A stretch of DNA of 7,106 nucleotides, taken from positions 1-7,106 of the forward strand of contig CANGOK010000176.1 of NCBI GenBank assembly GCA_947455285.1, read 5' to 3'. The first letter of the stretch is position 1. Each line of letters opens with the position of its first letter. The stretch comes from Beijerinckiaceae bacterium (lineage in GTDB: Bacteria > Pseudomonadota > Alphaproteobacteria > Rhizobiales > Beijerinckiaceae). The translations under genes and the position numbers were made by a program. The notes under the pieces are model-generated. The model ran no database searches and was not told where the DNA came from. It saw only the letters and a program-made list of their open reading frames with translations. Positions 1 through 5,739 of the stretch are shown here, one piece after another.

Positions 1-131
1 TCATAGCCTGAGCCTGCGTCCGAGCCCACGACGATGGAGAGGGTCTTGCCACGGTAGAAATCTGGAGCATTCTGAGCACAGGCGGGCGCCGCGCTCAATA
101 AAATGGATAAGGCCAGCCCCAATCCTCGCAT
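1..131 (-). CDS. TctC/Bug-type periplasmic solute-binding protein, N-terminal fragment (runs off the left edge)
   Basis: Only the first 43 codons are in the window. The ATG at 131-129 follows a G-rich ribosome binding site (GGGGGG) on the minus strand. The protein opens with a short Arg-containing n-region and a hydrophobic stretch (residues about 3-17). A likely signal peptidase I site follows Ala-Cys-Ala (17-19). The mature start NAPDFYRGKTLSIVVGSDAG is the usual opening of the TctC/Bug family: DFYxGK, a beta strand, then the Gly-rich GSGYD turn that contacts the carboxylate ligand. It parallels the second family member at 5740-6759 (DFYAGKSISLIISTGVGGG). Such proteins capture small organic acids in the periplasm, classically for the tripartite tricarboxylate transporter TctABC. 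Ligand and transporter partner cannot be judged from this fragment. A lipoprotein reading (Cys18) is less likely because APAC is a poor lipobox. The gene diverges from the hydrolase at 297. Confidence 0.82.
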   Translation of the reverse strand, partial: MRGLGLALSILLSAAPACAQNAPDFYRGKTLSIVVGSDAGSGY

Positions 132-296
132 GACATCCCCCCGGATTTTTCGCCTTTTTCCCGGCGATTATCAGCCGAGAGTGAAGTTGCAGGCAGGGCT
201 TGTCAAGGCGGCGGCCAGCGCAGGGAATTGCGCGTATCGTGCGCTTGGGAGCATAATGGTCGTGATAATAGAAAAGCGACTGGGAGGCGTTCAGCC
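132..296. promoter_or_regulatory. Divergent intergenic region with candidate promoters
   Basis: This 165-bp gap separates two divergent starts and should hold both promoters. On the minus strand there is a perfect TTGACA (206-201), but the hexamer 17 bases further on (CACTCT, 183-178) is a poor -10, so that assignment is weak. On the plus strand, CATAAT (252-257) and GATAAT (264-269) each match the -10 consensus at five of six positions. TTGCGC (228-233) lies 18 bases before the first. A good ribosome binding site, GGGAGG (282-287), precedes the ATG at 297. I see no convincing operator. Confidence 0.35.
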
Positions 297-1184
297 ATGA
301 CCGTTTTGGCCCCTTATGCGCCGCGCAAGATAGCGCGCTCTGAGTTCATCGATATGCGCGGCTTGAAGTGCCATGTGAGGAGATGGGGGCCGGAGGATGC
401 TCCGCCTCTCGTGCTCTTGCACGGTTCGCGCGATTGCAGCGCCACTTTTCAATTCATCATTGATGAATTCGCGGGCGATTATCATTTCATCGCGCCGGAC
501 TGGCGCGGCTACGGGCGCACAGATTGGAACCCGCAAGGCTACTGGTTTCAGGATTACCTCGCGGATATCGACATCATTCTGAACGCAGTGTCGCCTACAG
601 CGCCCATTGCTATCGCAGGTCATTCGCTCGGTGGGCAGGTCGCGGGAATCTATGCAGGCGTGCGGCCGCAGCGCGTGTCCAGATTGATCGCGCTCGACGC
701 CTTTGGCCTCGTTGATAGCGATCCCGCTGGGACGCCGGATTACCTCGATAAGTGGATGAGGATCTGGCGGGATGGCCCCGAATCTTCGCGCCCCTATGAA
801 ACCTTCGCGCAGATGGCGGAGCGCCTGCGCCAGACCAACCCACGGCTGACCATGGACAAGGCTTTGTTCCTGGCGGTGGAGTCCTCGCGTCGTCGGCCTG
901 ACGGCTTGCTCGAATGGGCGTTTGATCCGCTTCACCGTGCGCCGTTCGCGGTCAGTCATCGCAAGGCGGAGTGGGCGGCCTGCATGAAGCGCATTGAGGC
1001 GCCGACCCTGTGGCTGGCTTCCGACCGCGTGTCGCGGATCGATGCCGAGCCCGGGGGGCTTCCCGCCCGCGCCGCCCTCCTGAAAAACGTGGTCTGTGAC
1101 AAGGTGCCGGACACGAGCCATAATCTTCATCATGACAGGCCCGCTGATGTGGCGCGCATCATGGAGGCGTTTTTGGCCGGTTAG
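297..1184 (+). CDS. Alpha/beta hydrolase family protein
   Basis: This is a 295-residue protein with a full alpha/beta-hydrolase layout. Residues 38-43 (LVLLHG) give the oxyanion-hole HG motif after strand 3. DWRGYGRTDW (68-77) is the conserved turn after strand 4. GHSLGG (108-113) is the nucleophile elbow with Ser110. Asp243 in WLASD is the likely acid and His275 in DTSHNLHHDRP the likely catalytic His. The length of about 295 residues and an Arg/Trp-rich lid region (about 145-225) are usual for the epoxide hydrolase/C-C hydrolase/esterase branch; the substrate cannot be named. There is no signal peptide, so it should be cytoplasmic. I chose the ATG at 297 over an in-frame ATG at 228. It has the GGGAGG site at the right distance, and the 23 upstream residues resemble nothing in the family. 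It diverges from the TctC-type gene at 131, and the next gene follows on the same strand after 63 bases. Confidence 0.88.
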   Translation: MTVLAPYAPRKIARSEFIDMRGLKCHVRRWGPEDAPPLVLLHGSRDCSATFQFIIDEFAGDYHFIAPDWRGYGRTDWNPQGYWFQDYLADIDIILNAVSPTAPIAIAGHSLGGQVAGIYAGVRPQRVSRLIALDAFGLVDSDPAGTPDYLDKWMRIWRDGPESSRPYETFAQMAERLRQTNPRLTMDKALFLAVESSRRRPDGLLEWAFDPLHRAPFAVSHRKAEWAACMKRIEAPTLWLASDRVSRIDAEPGGLPARAALLKNVVCDKVPDTSHNLHHDRPADVARIMEAFLAG

Positions 1185-1247
1185 GCCCATGGATCGGAAT
1201 CGGGGCCTTGCGCGTTTTGTTAGGTTGATCGCCTGACGGAGCACGCC

Positions 1248-1691
1248 ATGGACAGGTTCATTCATCCCGATACGCGCATACTGGTTTGCGACGGCCGCAA
1301 GGCCCTGTTCATTCGCAACATTGGGCCTTCCGGCAAGCCGCTCTTCGAAGTTGAGCAGGAAATGCACGAAAAGGTTGCTTCCCATTCGGCCGATCTTGGC
1401 ACGGATGAGCCTGGGCGCCTTGGCAACGCTTTCGGACCGCGCAGCGCCATAGAGGGAACTGATTTGCACGCGGCGGCTGAGGAGGCGTTCCTGCGTCGCG
1501 CAGTAGAGGCTTTTACGGCTCTATGCGAGGCCAACGAAGTGCGCGAAGTCGTGCTGGTGGCGCCGCCGCGCGCGCTTGCTGTGGTGCGCAAGGCGGTTCC
1601 CAAAAGCATTCAGGACCGTGTGGTGGGCGAAATCGACAAGGACCTCACCAAACACTCGATTCCCGAGATTGAGAAGATCGTGGGCGGTTGA
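1248..1691 (+). CDS. Host-attachment family protein (Host_attach, PF10116-like)
   Basis: This 147-residue cytoplasmic protein has the hallmarks of the family annotated as 'protein required for attachment to host cells', common in Hyphomicrobiales. The opening strand TRILVCDGRKALFIRN (9-24) is followed by DLGTDEPGRLGNAFG (49-63), an internal helix with paired acidic residues (74-96), the strand VREVVLVAPPRAL (98-110), and the C-terminal EIDKDLTKHSIPEIEKIV (128-145). The fold is thought to relate to eRF1 domain-like proteins. The name comes from an Agrobacterium attachment phenotype, and the molecular role is not established; nothing here shows a real host-interaction function. The ATG at 1248 has GGAG (1238-1241) six bases upstream. 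The 3' end overlaps the convergent gene 1645-2739 by 47 bases. A shared transcript with the upstream hydrolase is possible, but the 63-base gap leaves room for its own promoter. Confidence 0.85.
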   Translation: MDRFIHPDTRILVCDGRKALFIRNIGPSGKPLFEVEQEMHEKVASHSADLGTDEPGRLGNAFGPRSAIEGTDLHAAAEEAFLRRAVEAFTALCEANEVREVVLVAPPRALAVVRKAVPKSIQDRVVGEIDKDLTKHSIPEIEKIVGG

Positions 1692-2739
1692 TCTTAGCGG
1701 CCGCTCGTATGGGCTTTTTGCTCGGGCGCTGCGGTTGCAGCGCTTGCGCAAGGTCCGCCGCGATCTCGCGCCATGCGCCCTCTAGCATATCGGCGCCCAT
1801 GAATAGTGAGAGATGAACGCCTTCCGCGAGCCGCGCCCGCACCCGCGCGCGCGGGCATAGGTTCTTGATGGCGAGTGTCTGGGGGGGCGGAATGATGATG
1901 TCTGCATTCGCCATCAGCAGAAAGATCGGCGCCTCGATGGCGGAGAGATCGCACATGCGGCCAAGCGCGCAAAAGCGGCCACGCGCCAGACGGTTTTCAC
2001 GAAACAGCCATTCGGTGGCTTCACTGAAGAATGGTCCAGGCAAGGCCATGGTGAAGGCGTTCCAGCGGTCGAATGCCGCTTGCTGGGCTGCGGTGGGCTC
2101 GCGTTGCAGAGCCTCGCGCGCAGTGGCGTCGAGAGAGGCGCGGCTCCATACCATGCGCCTATGCTCGCCTGGCGCAAGACCGCCGAACGCGGTGAGATAG
2201 GACTGCATCAGGAGTGGCGGAGTCGCCGCGACGTGTTCAACGATCTGCGAGGGCGCCGCCTCAAGGTCTATGGGCGCGCCCGCCAGCGTCAGCGCCGCCA
2301 CCTTGGCCGGAAAGCGCGCGGCATAGACGGATGCGAGCCAGCCGCCTTGGCAGAGCCCCACAAGGGCCGCGTGGCCGCCCAGTTCGTCCACGGCCACGTT
2401 TAGCTCCGCTAGATAGGAATCGATGGTCAATAGCCGCATCTCGGGCGTCGCCGAGCGCCAGCGCGTGATGGCGACGGGGCCCGCGGCATCCAGCACCGCC
2501 GCAAGGCTGAAGCCCGGGGCGAAATCGGCGATGACGGCGTCATGCAGAGCAAGCGGCGCTACGATCAGTACAGGGACGCCTTCGCGTCCCTTGTCGGCGG
2601 CGCGCGCCCGCAGCTCCATTGTGGGTAGCTGCAACAGCACGGAATCAAGCGTGGCGAAGGGTAAGGACGCGCCAGCGCAAGCATCCAGCGACGCGAACAC
2701 GGCCGGCCAGAACCGCCAGGGTTCAAAAAAATCCGCCAC
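1645..2739 (-). CDS. PhaC/PhaZ-like alpha/beta hydrolase with a Cys nucleophile
   Basis: This is a 364-residue protein starting at GTG (2739-2737), with an excellent GAGGGG site six bases upstream. The nucleophile elbow is GLCQGG (128-133), so Cys130 replaces the usual Ser, as in PHA synthases (PhaC) and the intracellular PHB depolymerases (PhaZ). Asp280 in MANADIIIP and His309 in EGVHLSLFMG complete the likely triad. Several stretches recall PhaC: WNAFTMALPGPFF (226-238) and the ENRL that follows resemble the post-elbow region of class I synthases. Others recall PhaZ: LIVAPLALH (58-66), GAPIDLEAAPS (154-164), and the end HLSLFMGADMLEGAWREI. It lacks the long N-terminal domain of class I PhaC (about 590 residues) and ends in a basic, disordered tail (about 336-364). 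Likely roles are PHA/PHB turnover or an acyl-thioester hydrolase or transferase; I cannot choose. No signal peptide is seen. The 3' end overlaps the convergent 1248-1691 gene. Confidence 0.8.
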   Translation of the reverse strand: MADFFEPWRFWPAVFASLDACAGASLPFATLDSVLLQLPTMELRARAADKGREGVPVLIVAPLALHDAVIADFAPGFSLAAVLDAAGPVAITRWRSATPEMRLLTIDSYLAELNVAVDELGGHAALVGLCQGGWLASVYAARFPAKVAALTLAGAPIDLEAAPSQIVEHVAATPPLLMQSYLTAFGGLAPGEHRRMVWSRASLDATAREALQREPTAAQQAAFDRWNAFTMALPGPFFSEATEWLFRENRLARGRFCALGRMCDLSAIEAPIFLLMANADIIIPPPQTLAIKNLCPRARVRARLAEGVHLSLFMGADMLEGAWREIAADLAQALQPQRPSKKPIRAAAKINRPRSSQSRESSVW

Positions 2740-2741
2740 GA

Positions 2742-2764
2742 AAATCCCCTCGGGTGAGGGATTT
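2742..2764 (-). promoter_or_regulatory. Hairpin enclosing the ribosome binding site of the PhaC/PhaZ-like gene
   Basis: AAAT (2742-2745) pairs with ATTT (2761-2764), and CCCTC (2747-2751) pairs with GAGGG (2756-2760), around a four-base loop with one bulged C (2746). In the minus-strand mRNA the 3' arm carries GAGGGG, the ribosome binding site six bases before the GTG at 2739. The site would therefore be paired when the hairpin forms. On the minus strand the stem is followed by TTTTC, so a weak intrinsic terminator for transcripts arriving from upstream is an alternative reading. The structure is visible in the sequence; its regulatory role is inferred. Confidence 0.4.
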
Positions 2765-2793
2765 ATTGTTGTGCGGGGTCATGCGAGTTCAAG

Positions 2794-2809
2794 TCTCGTG
2801 TACACAAGA
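2794..2809. promoter_or_regulatory. 16-bp near-perfect palindrome, possible operator
   Basis: TCTCGTGTACACAAGA reads the same on both strands except for one symmetric pair, with the perfect core GTGTACAC at 2798-2805. It lies about 55 bases upstream of the GTG of the minus-strand PhaC/PhaZ-like gene and about 50 bases upstream of tRNA-Gly on the plus strand. The size and symmetry suit a dimeric helix-turn-helix repressor, but no regulator is encoded in the window and there is only one copy. Confidence 0.3.
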
Positions 2810-2822
2810 GCAGATAGGCATC

Positions 2823-2851
2823 TTGCCAAATGGCCTCGCTCGGGACATATC
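2823..2851 (+). promoter_or_regulatory. Candidate sigma-70 promoter of tRNA-Gly
   Basis: TTGCCA (2823-2828) matches the -35 consensus at five of six positions. A 17-base spacer leads to CATATC (2846-2851), a mediocre -10. The next bases, up to the tRNA 5' end at 2861, are GC-rich (GGGGCCGC). Such a discriminator is typical of stringently controlled stable-RNA promoters. The position is right for a transcript starting a few bases before the mature tRNA. Confidence 0.42.
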
Positions 2852-2860
2852 AGGGGCCGC

Positions 2861-2934
2861 GCGGGTGTAGCTCAATGGTAGAGCAGCAGCCTTCCAAGCT
2901 GAATACGAGGGTTCGATTCCCTTCACCCGCTCCA
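2861..2934 (+). tRNA. tRNA-Gly (anticodon UCC), CCA encoded
   Basis: A complete cloverleaf can be read. The acceptor stem GCGGGTG (2861-2867) pairs with CACCCGC (2924-2930). The D-stem is GCTC (2870-2873) with GAGC (2881-2884). The anticodon loop CTTCCAA (2891-2897) gives anticodon TCC at 2893-2895. The T-arm is GAGGG, TTCGATT, CCCTT (2907-2923). Discriminator T2931 is followed by an encoded CCA (2932-2934). The first anticodon-stem pair is G-A, which I recall as usual for bacterial tRNA-Gly(UCC). It decodes GGA and GGG. The gene converges with the reductase gene ending at 2949. In E. coli the same isoacceptor (glyT) lies just upstream of tufB, which is relevant to the tuf gene at the right edge. 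Confidence 0.97.
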
Positions 2935-2948
2935 ATCTTTTCAGATAG

Positions 2949-3935
2949 TTACGCCCCAGCCCGCCGCTTCGCGAGCGTGTCGTCGAGCAGGCGCATGCAG
3001 CTGTAAATCGCTGAGATCGCGGGGGTAGGGACCTCGGCTACCGCCCCAAGCTCCAGAATGGAGCCGACCAGCGCATCGACTTCGGTCGCGCGCCCTGCTT
3101 CCACATCCTGCAGCATCGAGGTCTTGTGTTCGCCCACCGCTTCTGCGCCTGCGATGCGCTTGGCGAGCGGGATGCGGAACCGGATGCCGAGCTTCTCGCC
3201 CACCGCCTGCGCCTCGCGCATCATGTCGGCCGCCAGCGCGCGTCCCTGCGGATGGGTGCAGATGCCGGCCAGCGTCGCGCCCGTGAGCGCGCTGATCGGG
3301 TTGAAGCTCATGTTGCCCCAGAGCTTGGTCCAGATCTCGGCCCTGATGTCGCTGACGACCGGCGCCTTGAAGCCCGCTGCTGTGAAGACGCGCGAGACTT
3401 CCTGAATGCGCTCGCTGGCGCTGTTGTCGAGTTCCGCCAGTGAAAAGCGATTGCCCTCGATGAGGCGGATGACTCCGGGCTCTGCGATCTCAGCCGCAGG
3501 GTAAACCACCGAGCCGATCACCTGATCCACGGGCAGATGCTGCGCGATGATCCCGGCTGGATCCACCGTCTCAAGGCCACGCCCTTCATAGGGGCCTCCG
3601 TGCTTGTGGAAGTACCACCACGGAATTCCATTCTGCATGGTCAGGACGAGCCCGCCCGCCCGCGCAAGTCGTCCGACATCTGCGGCGATGGGGGTGAGCT
3701 GATGCGCCTTGACCGCCAGCACGATGAGGTCATGAGGCTCGAGGGTCGAAAGATCGCTCGCAGCCTCGACCGAAGCCTTGATCTCGCCTTCCTCGGTGAT
3801 CAGCCGCAACCCATTGGCCTTGATGGCGCGCAGGTGGTCGCCGCGCGCGACAACGGTGACATGCTCGCCATTCGCCGCGAGACGCGCCGCCAGCAGGCCG
3901 CCGATGGCGCCCGCGCCGATGATGCAGATGCGCAT
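2949..3935 (-). CDS. panE: 2-dehydropantoate 2-reductase (ketopantoate reductase family, PanE/ApbA)
   Basis: This 328-residue protein matches the PanE/ApbA family over its whole length. GAGAIG (7-12) is the dinucleotide-binding loop. Arg31 in VARGDH sits where E. coli PanE uses Arg31 to bind the NADPH 2'-phosphate. Lys204 in IWTKLWGNMSFNPISALTG corresponds to the catalytic Lys176 of E. coli. Ser273 and Glu285 (KTSMLQDVEAGRATEVD) keep the E. coli Ser244/Glu256 spacing of 12. The enzyme reduces 2-dehydropantoate to pantoate with NADPH in pantothenate/CoA synthesis. Many bacteria carry paralogues acting on other 2-oxo acids. Its position 19 bases behind a C-C-hydrolase-like gene and near a solute-binding gene makes such a catabolic role possible here. 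ATG at 3935 has a GAGGGA site. Family placement is firm; the pantothenate role and the symbol are less so. Confidence 0.9.
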   Translation of the reverse strand: MRICIIGAGAIGGLLAARLAANGEHVTVVARGDHLRAIKANGLRLITEEGEIKASVEAASDLSTLEPHDLIVLAVKAHQLTPIAADVGRLARAGGLVLTMQNGIPWWYFHKHGGPYEGRGLETVDPAGIIAQHLPVDQVIGSVVYPAAEIAEPGVIRLIEGNRFSLAELDNSASERIQEVSRVFTAAGFKAPVVSDIRAEIWTKLWGNMSFNPISALTGATLAGICTHPQGRALAADMMREAQAVGEKLGIRFRIPLAKRIAGAEAVGEHKTSMLQDVEAGRATEVDALVGSILELGAVAEVPTPAISAIYSCMRLLDDTLAKRRAGA

Positions 3936-3954
3936 GGGTGCTTTCCCTCGGCGC

Positions 3955-4797
3955 TCAGGAGAGGAACGGAATGGTCAGGCGCTCAACATCGGCCTGCGCA
4001 TCCCAGGGCACCAGATGTTTGCAATCTGGCGTGATGTGCAGATCGAGCTGGGGCGCCAACTCCTTCAGCTTAAGCGCACGCTCATAGGCGTTGGCGCGGT
4101 CGTTGCGGCCATAGATGAGCAGCAGCGGGCAGGTGACATCTGTGAGGCGCTTCCACAGCGGAATGGCGGATGGGTCCTTGGGCGCAGAAGGCACGCCGGA
4201 GCGGGCGACGAAGGCTTCGAAATTCTTGCCCGTGCTGCGCGAATGGCGCAGGGCGAGCGCCTCGGGCGTGATCAGTTCATGATGGAACAGATTGGCTTCG
4301 AGCAGCTTGCGCGTGTCCTCGATTGTCGGCTCGTGGGTCGCCATCCTGCGCTCCAGCCTCTGCTGGGCGGCGCCGTCGAGACCTTCCTTGGCCTCTTCGA
4401 GCGGAGGCAGGAGTGAGCCCGTGCCAAGGATAACGAGATGACTCACGCGTTCAGGAGAGGCGAGGGCGATCTGCACGCCCATGCCGCCCGCTTGCGAATG
4501 GGCCACGATTGCGGCGGTCTTGATGCCGAGCGCATCCATGAAAGCGATGATGCTCTTGCGACGCACCCCTGCTGAATGATCCTGAGGGACATCGGAAAGG
4601 CCGAAGCCCGGCTGATCGAACGCCAGCGCCCTAAAGCCGGCCTTGGCGAATGCGGGCATGTTGCGCAGGAAGACGTCTGCGGAGGAGCCGAGCGAGCCGC
4701 CATGCAGGAAAATCACGGGATGGCCCGAGCCTGCTTCGAGATAGCGCAGATTGAGGCCTCCGGCGCTGACCGTTTTATTGTTGATGGTTGCGCTCAT
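3955..4797 (-). CDS. Alpha/beta hydrolase resembling meta-cleavage-product (C-C bond) hydrolases
   Basis: This 280-residue cytoplasmic protein opens with NNKTVSAGGLNLRYLEAGSG, then FLHGGSLGSSADVFLRNM (30-47) and FDQPGFGLSD (60-69). The HGG oxyanion region and the DQPGFGxSD turn are typical of hydrolases that split meta-ring-cleavage products, such as BphD, MhpC and HsaD. The likely triad is Ser101, Asp233 (YGRND) and His261 (DCKHLVPWD). The nucleophile elbow is AHSQAG (99-104): both flanking small residues are Ala where Gly is usual. The role is inferred to be hydrolysis of a vinylogous 1,5-diketone or an ester/lactone; the substrate is unknown. ATG at 4797 has GGAAGG eight bases upstream. 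The reductase gene follows after 19 bases, so the two are probably one transcript. It diverges from the VOC gene at 4925, whose superfamily includes the ring-cleavage enzymes that make such substrates. Confidence 0.87.
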   Translation of the reverse strand: MSATINNKTVSAGGLNLRYLEAGSGHPVIFLHGGSLGSSADVFLRNMPAFAKAGFRALAFDQPGFGLSDVPQDHSAGVRRKSIIAFMDALGIKTAAIVAHSQAGGMGVQIALASPERVSHLVILGTGSLLPPLEEAKEGLDGAAQQRLERRMATHEPTIEDTRKLLEANLFHHELITPEALALRHSRSTGKNFEAFVARSGVPSAPKDPSAIPLWKRLTDVTCPLLLIYGRNDRANAYERALKLKELAPQLDLHITPDCKHLVPWDAQADVERLTIPFLS

Positions 4798-4924
4798 GCT
4801 CTTAGCCTTCCCATTTTGCAGTGGTCCTTCGCTGCCATAGATGGCGCAAAGCCGTCAAGCCGAAGCAGGCCGCCTTGCCCGGCTCGAGGGTAGCGGTTAA
4901 AACGGCGTCAAATTTCTCACGGGG
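4798..4924. promoter_or_regulatory. Divergent intergenic region with a candidate plus-strand promoter
   Basis: These 127 bases separate the hydrolase/reductase pair (minus) from the VOC/TctC pair (plus). On the plus strand, TTGCCC (4875-4880) and TAAAAC (4898-4903) are 17 bases apart, each matching consensus at four of six positions. This would give a leader of roughly 15-20 bases before the VOC start. On the minus strand there are TTGACG hexamers, as in GCTTGACGGC, but none has a good -10 at normal spacing. A shared regulator would be expected to act here; I see no strong inverted repeat. Confidence 0.3.
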
Positions 4925-5728
4925 ATGAAACGCATGTTCGCCAGACTCAATCACCTCGCCATCGCAAGCGATATTTACGCTTCGAACGCGCGTTTCTACA
5001 TGGCGCTGTTTGGCATGAAGGGTTCCAGCAACACGCGTCCCTCGCGCGCCATGCCGGTGGGCGACGGGCGCATCGGCCTCAACAACATTCCTCGCCGCGA
5101 AGGCCGTCGCAGCGGCCTCGATCATTTTGGTTTCGAGGTCGAGAGCATGAAGCTCACCCTTGAGCGCATCAAGGCTTTCGATCCTTCCTTGCAGTGGGTG
5201 GTGCGCCCCTCGGTGCGCCCCAATGCGGCGGTCAGCGCCCATGATCCTGACATGATCATTTTCGATCTCGCGGAGCGTAATTCCGGCAAGGCGCAGGACA
5301 TCTTCGCCGAGAACGATTGGGAGCAGAACCGCTACATCAACCACATCGCCATGCGTTGCCGCGACCTCGACCGCAGCGCGGAGTTCTACACGAAGGTGTT
5401 TGAGCTCACGCCTGAGAAGAAGGACGGCGTTTGGTATCTGAGCGATGGCCGCGTGTCGCTCGTGCTCATGCAATGGTCCATGGACAATTTCATTGGCCAC
5501 GATCCGCTGCCTCCGCAGCTCGATCACTTCGGATTCAAGGTCGAGAGCATCGAGGCCGTGCGCAAGGATATGGACGATCTGATTGGCTTCAATCCGCAGT
5601 TCGTCACCAAGCCGCTGGGCTATGGCGAAGAGGGCAAGGCGCGTCTCGATCTCTTCAAGCAGTGCCCTGTGGGCGAGTTCCACCTCACCGATCTTGAAGG
5701 CGTCTATATCGACGTGACCGAGAAGTGA
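4925..5728 (+). CDS. Two-domain VOC superfamily protein (extradiol dioxygenase/glyoxalase-like)
   Basis: This 267-residue protein consists of two VOC domains, about residues 5-120 and 135-267. Each carries a putative 2-His-1-carboxylate metal site. In the first these are His10 (RLNHLAIAS), His67 (LDHFGFEVES) and Asp114 (DPDMIIFDL). In the second they are His140 (INHIAMRC), His201 (LDHFGFKVES) and Asp263 (DLEGVYIDV). The carboxylate is Asp in both halves where the family usually has Glu. The size and two-domain plan fit type I extradiol ring-cleavage dioxygenases (about 290-300 residues), although those normally bind iron only in the C-terminal domain. A lyase or isomerase of the glyoxalase type is also possible. 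Numbering is from ATG 4925. Translation may instead begin at Met4 (4934), because GGGG (4921-4924) abuts the first ATG but sits nine bases from the second. The TctC-type gene follows within 11 bases; the C-C-hydrolase-like gene is divergent. Confidence 0.85.
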   Translation: MKRMFARLNHLAIASDIYASNARFYMALFGMKGSSNTRPSRAMPVGDGRIGLNNIPRREGRRSGLDHFGFEVESMKLTLERIKAFDPSLQWVVRPSVRPNAAVSAHDPDMIIFDLAERNSGKAQDIFAENDWEQNRYINHIAMRCRDLDRSAEFYTKVFELTPEKKDGVWYLSDGRVSLVLMQWSMDNFIGHDPLPPQLDHFGFKVESIEAVRKDMDDLIGFNPQFVTKPLGYGEEGKARLDLFKQCPVGEFHLTDLEGVYIDVTEK

Positions 5729-5739
5729 GGGCGCCGCGC

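Noticed and set aside
291..1469. A 392-codon open frame on the minus strand across the hydrolase and the host-attachment gene
   Set aside because: It is antisense to two genes with clear family motifs, is rich in Arg, His and Pro, has no recognisable domain, and is the kind of mirror frame that high-GC genes produce.
2783..2799. A T-arm-like hairpin (GCGAG, TTCAAGT, CTCGT) upstream of tRNA-Gly, as from a decayed tRNA
   Set aside because: No matching 5' acceptor strand, D-arm, anticodon arm or CCA can be found around it, so chance or overlap with the GTGTACAC palindrome is more likely.
2423..2881. A 152-codon plus-strand open frame running into the tRNA gene
   Set aside because: It is low-complexity, antisense to the PhaC/PhaZ-like gene, and ends inside tRNA-Gly.
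2907..2934. tRNA-Gly 3' end as an attachment site for an integrated element
   Set aside because: No second copy of the 3' end is visible in the window, and there is no integrase or other mobility gene.
2935..2948. A small hairpin (ATCT-TTTC-AGAT) after tRNA-Gly as a terminator
   Set aside because: The stem has only four weak pairs and no following T-run, so it is too unstable to call.
3537..4416. Two overlapping plus-strand open frames across the reductase/hydrolase junction
   Set aside because: Both are antisense to the PanE-family and hydrolase genes, which carry intact catalytic residues; neither has a domain or a credible ribosome binding site.
4802..5683. A 293-codon open frame on the minus strand opposite the VOC gene
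   Set aside because: It is antisense to a well-supported two-domain VOC gene. Its His/Glu/Leu-rich composition mirrors that gene's codons, and it matches no family I know.
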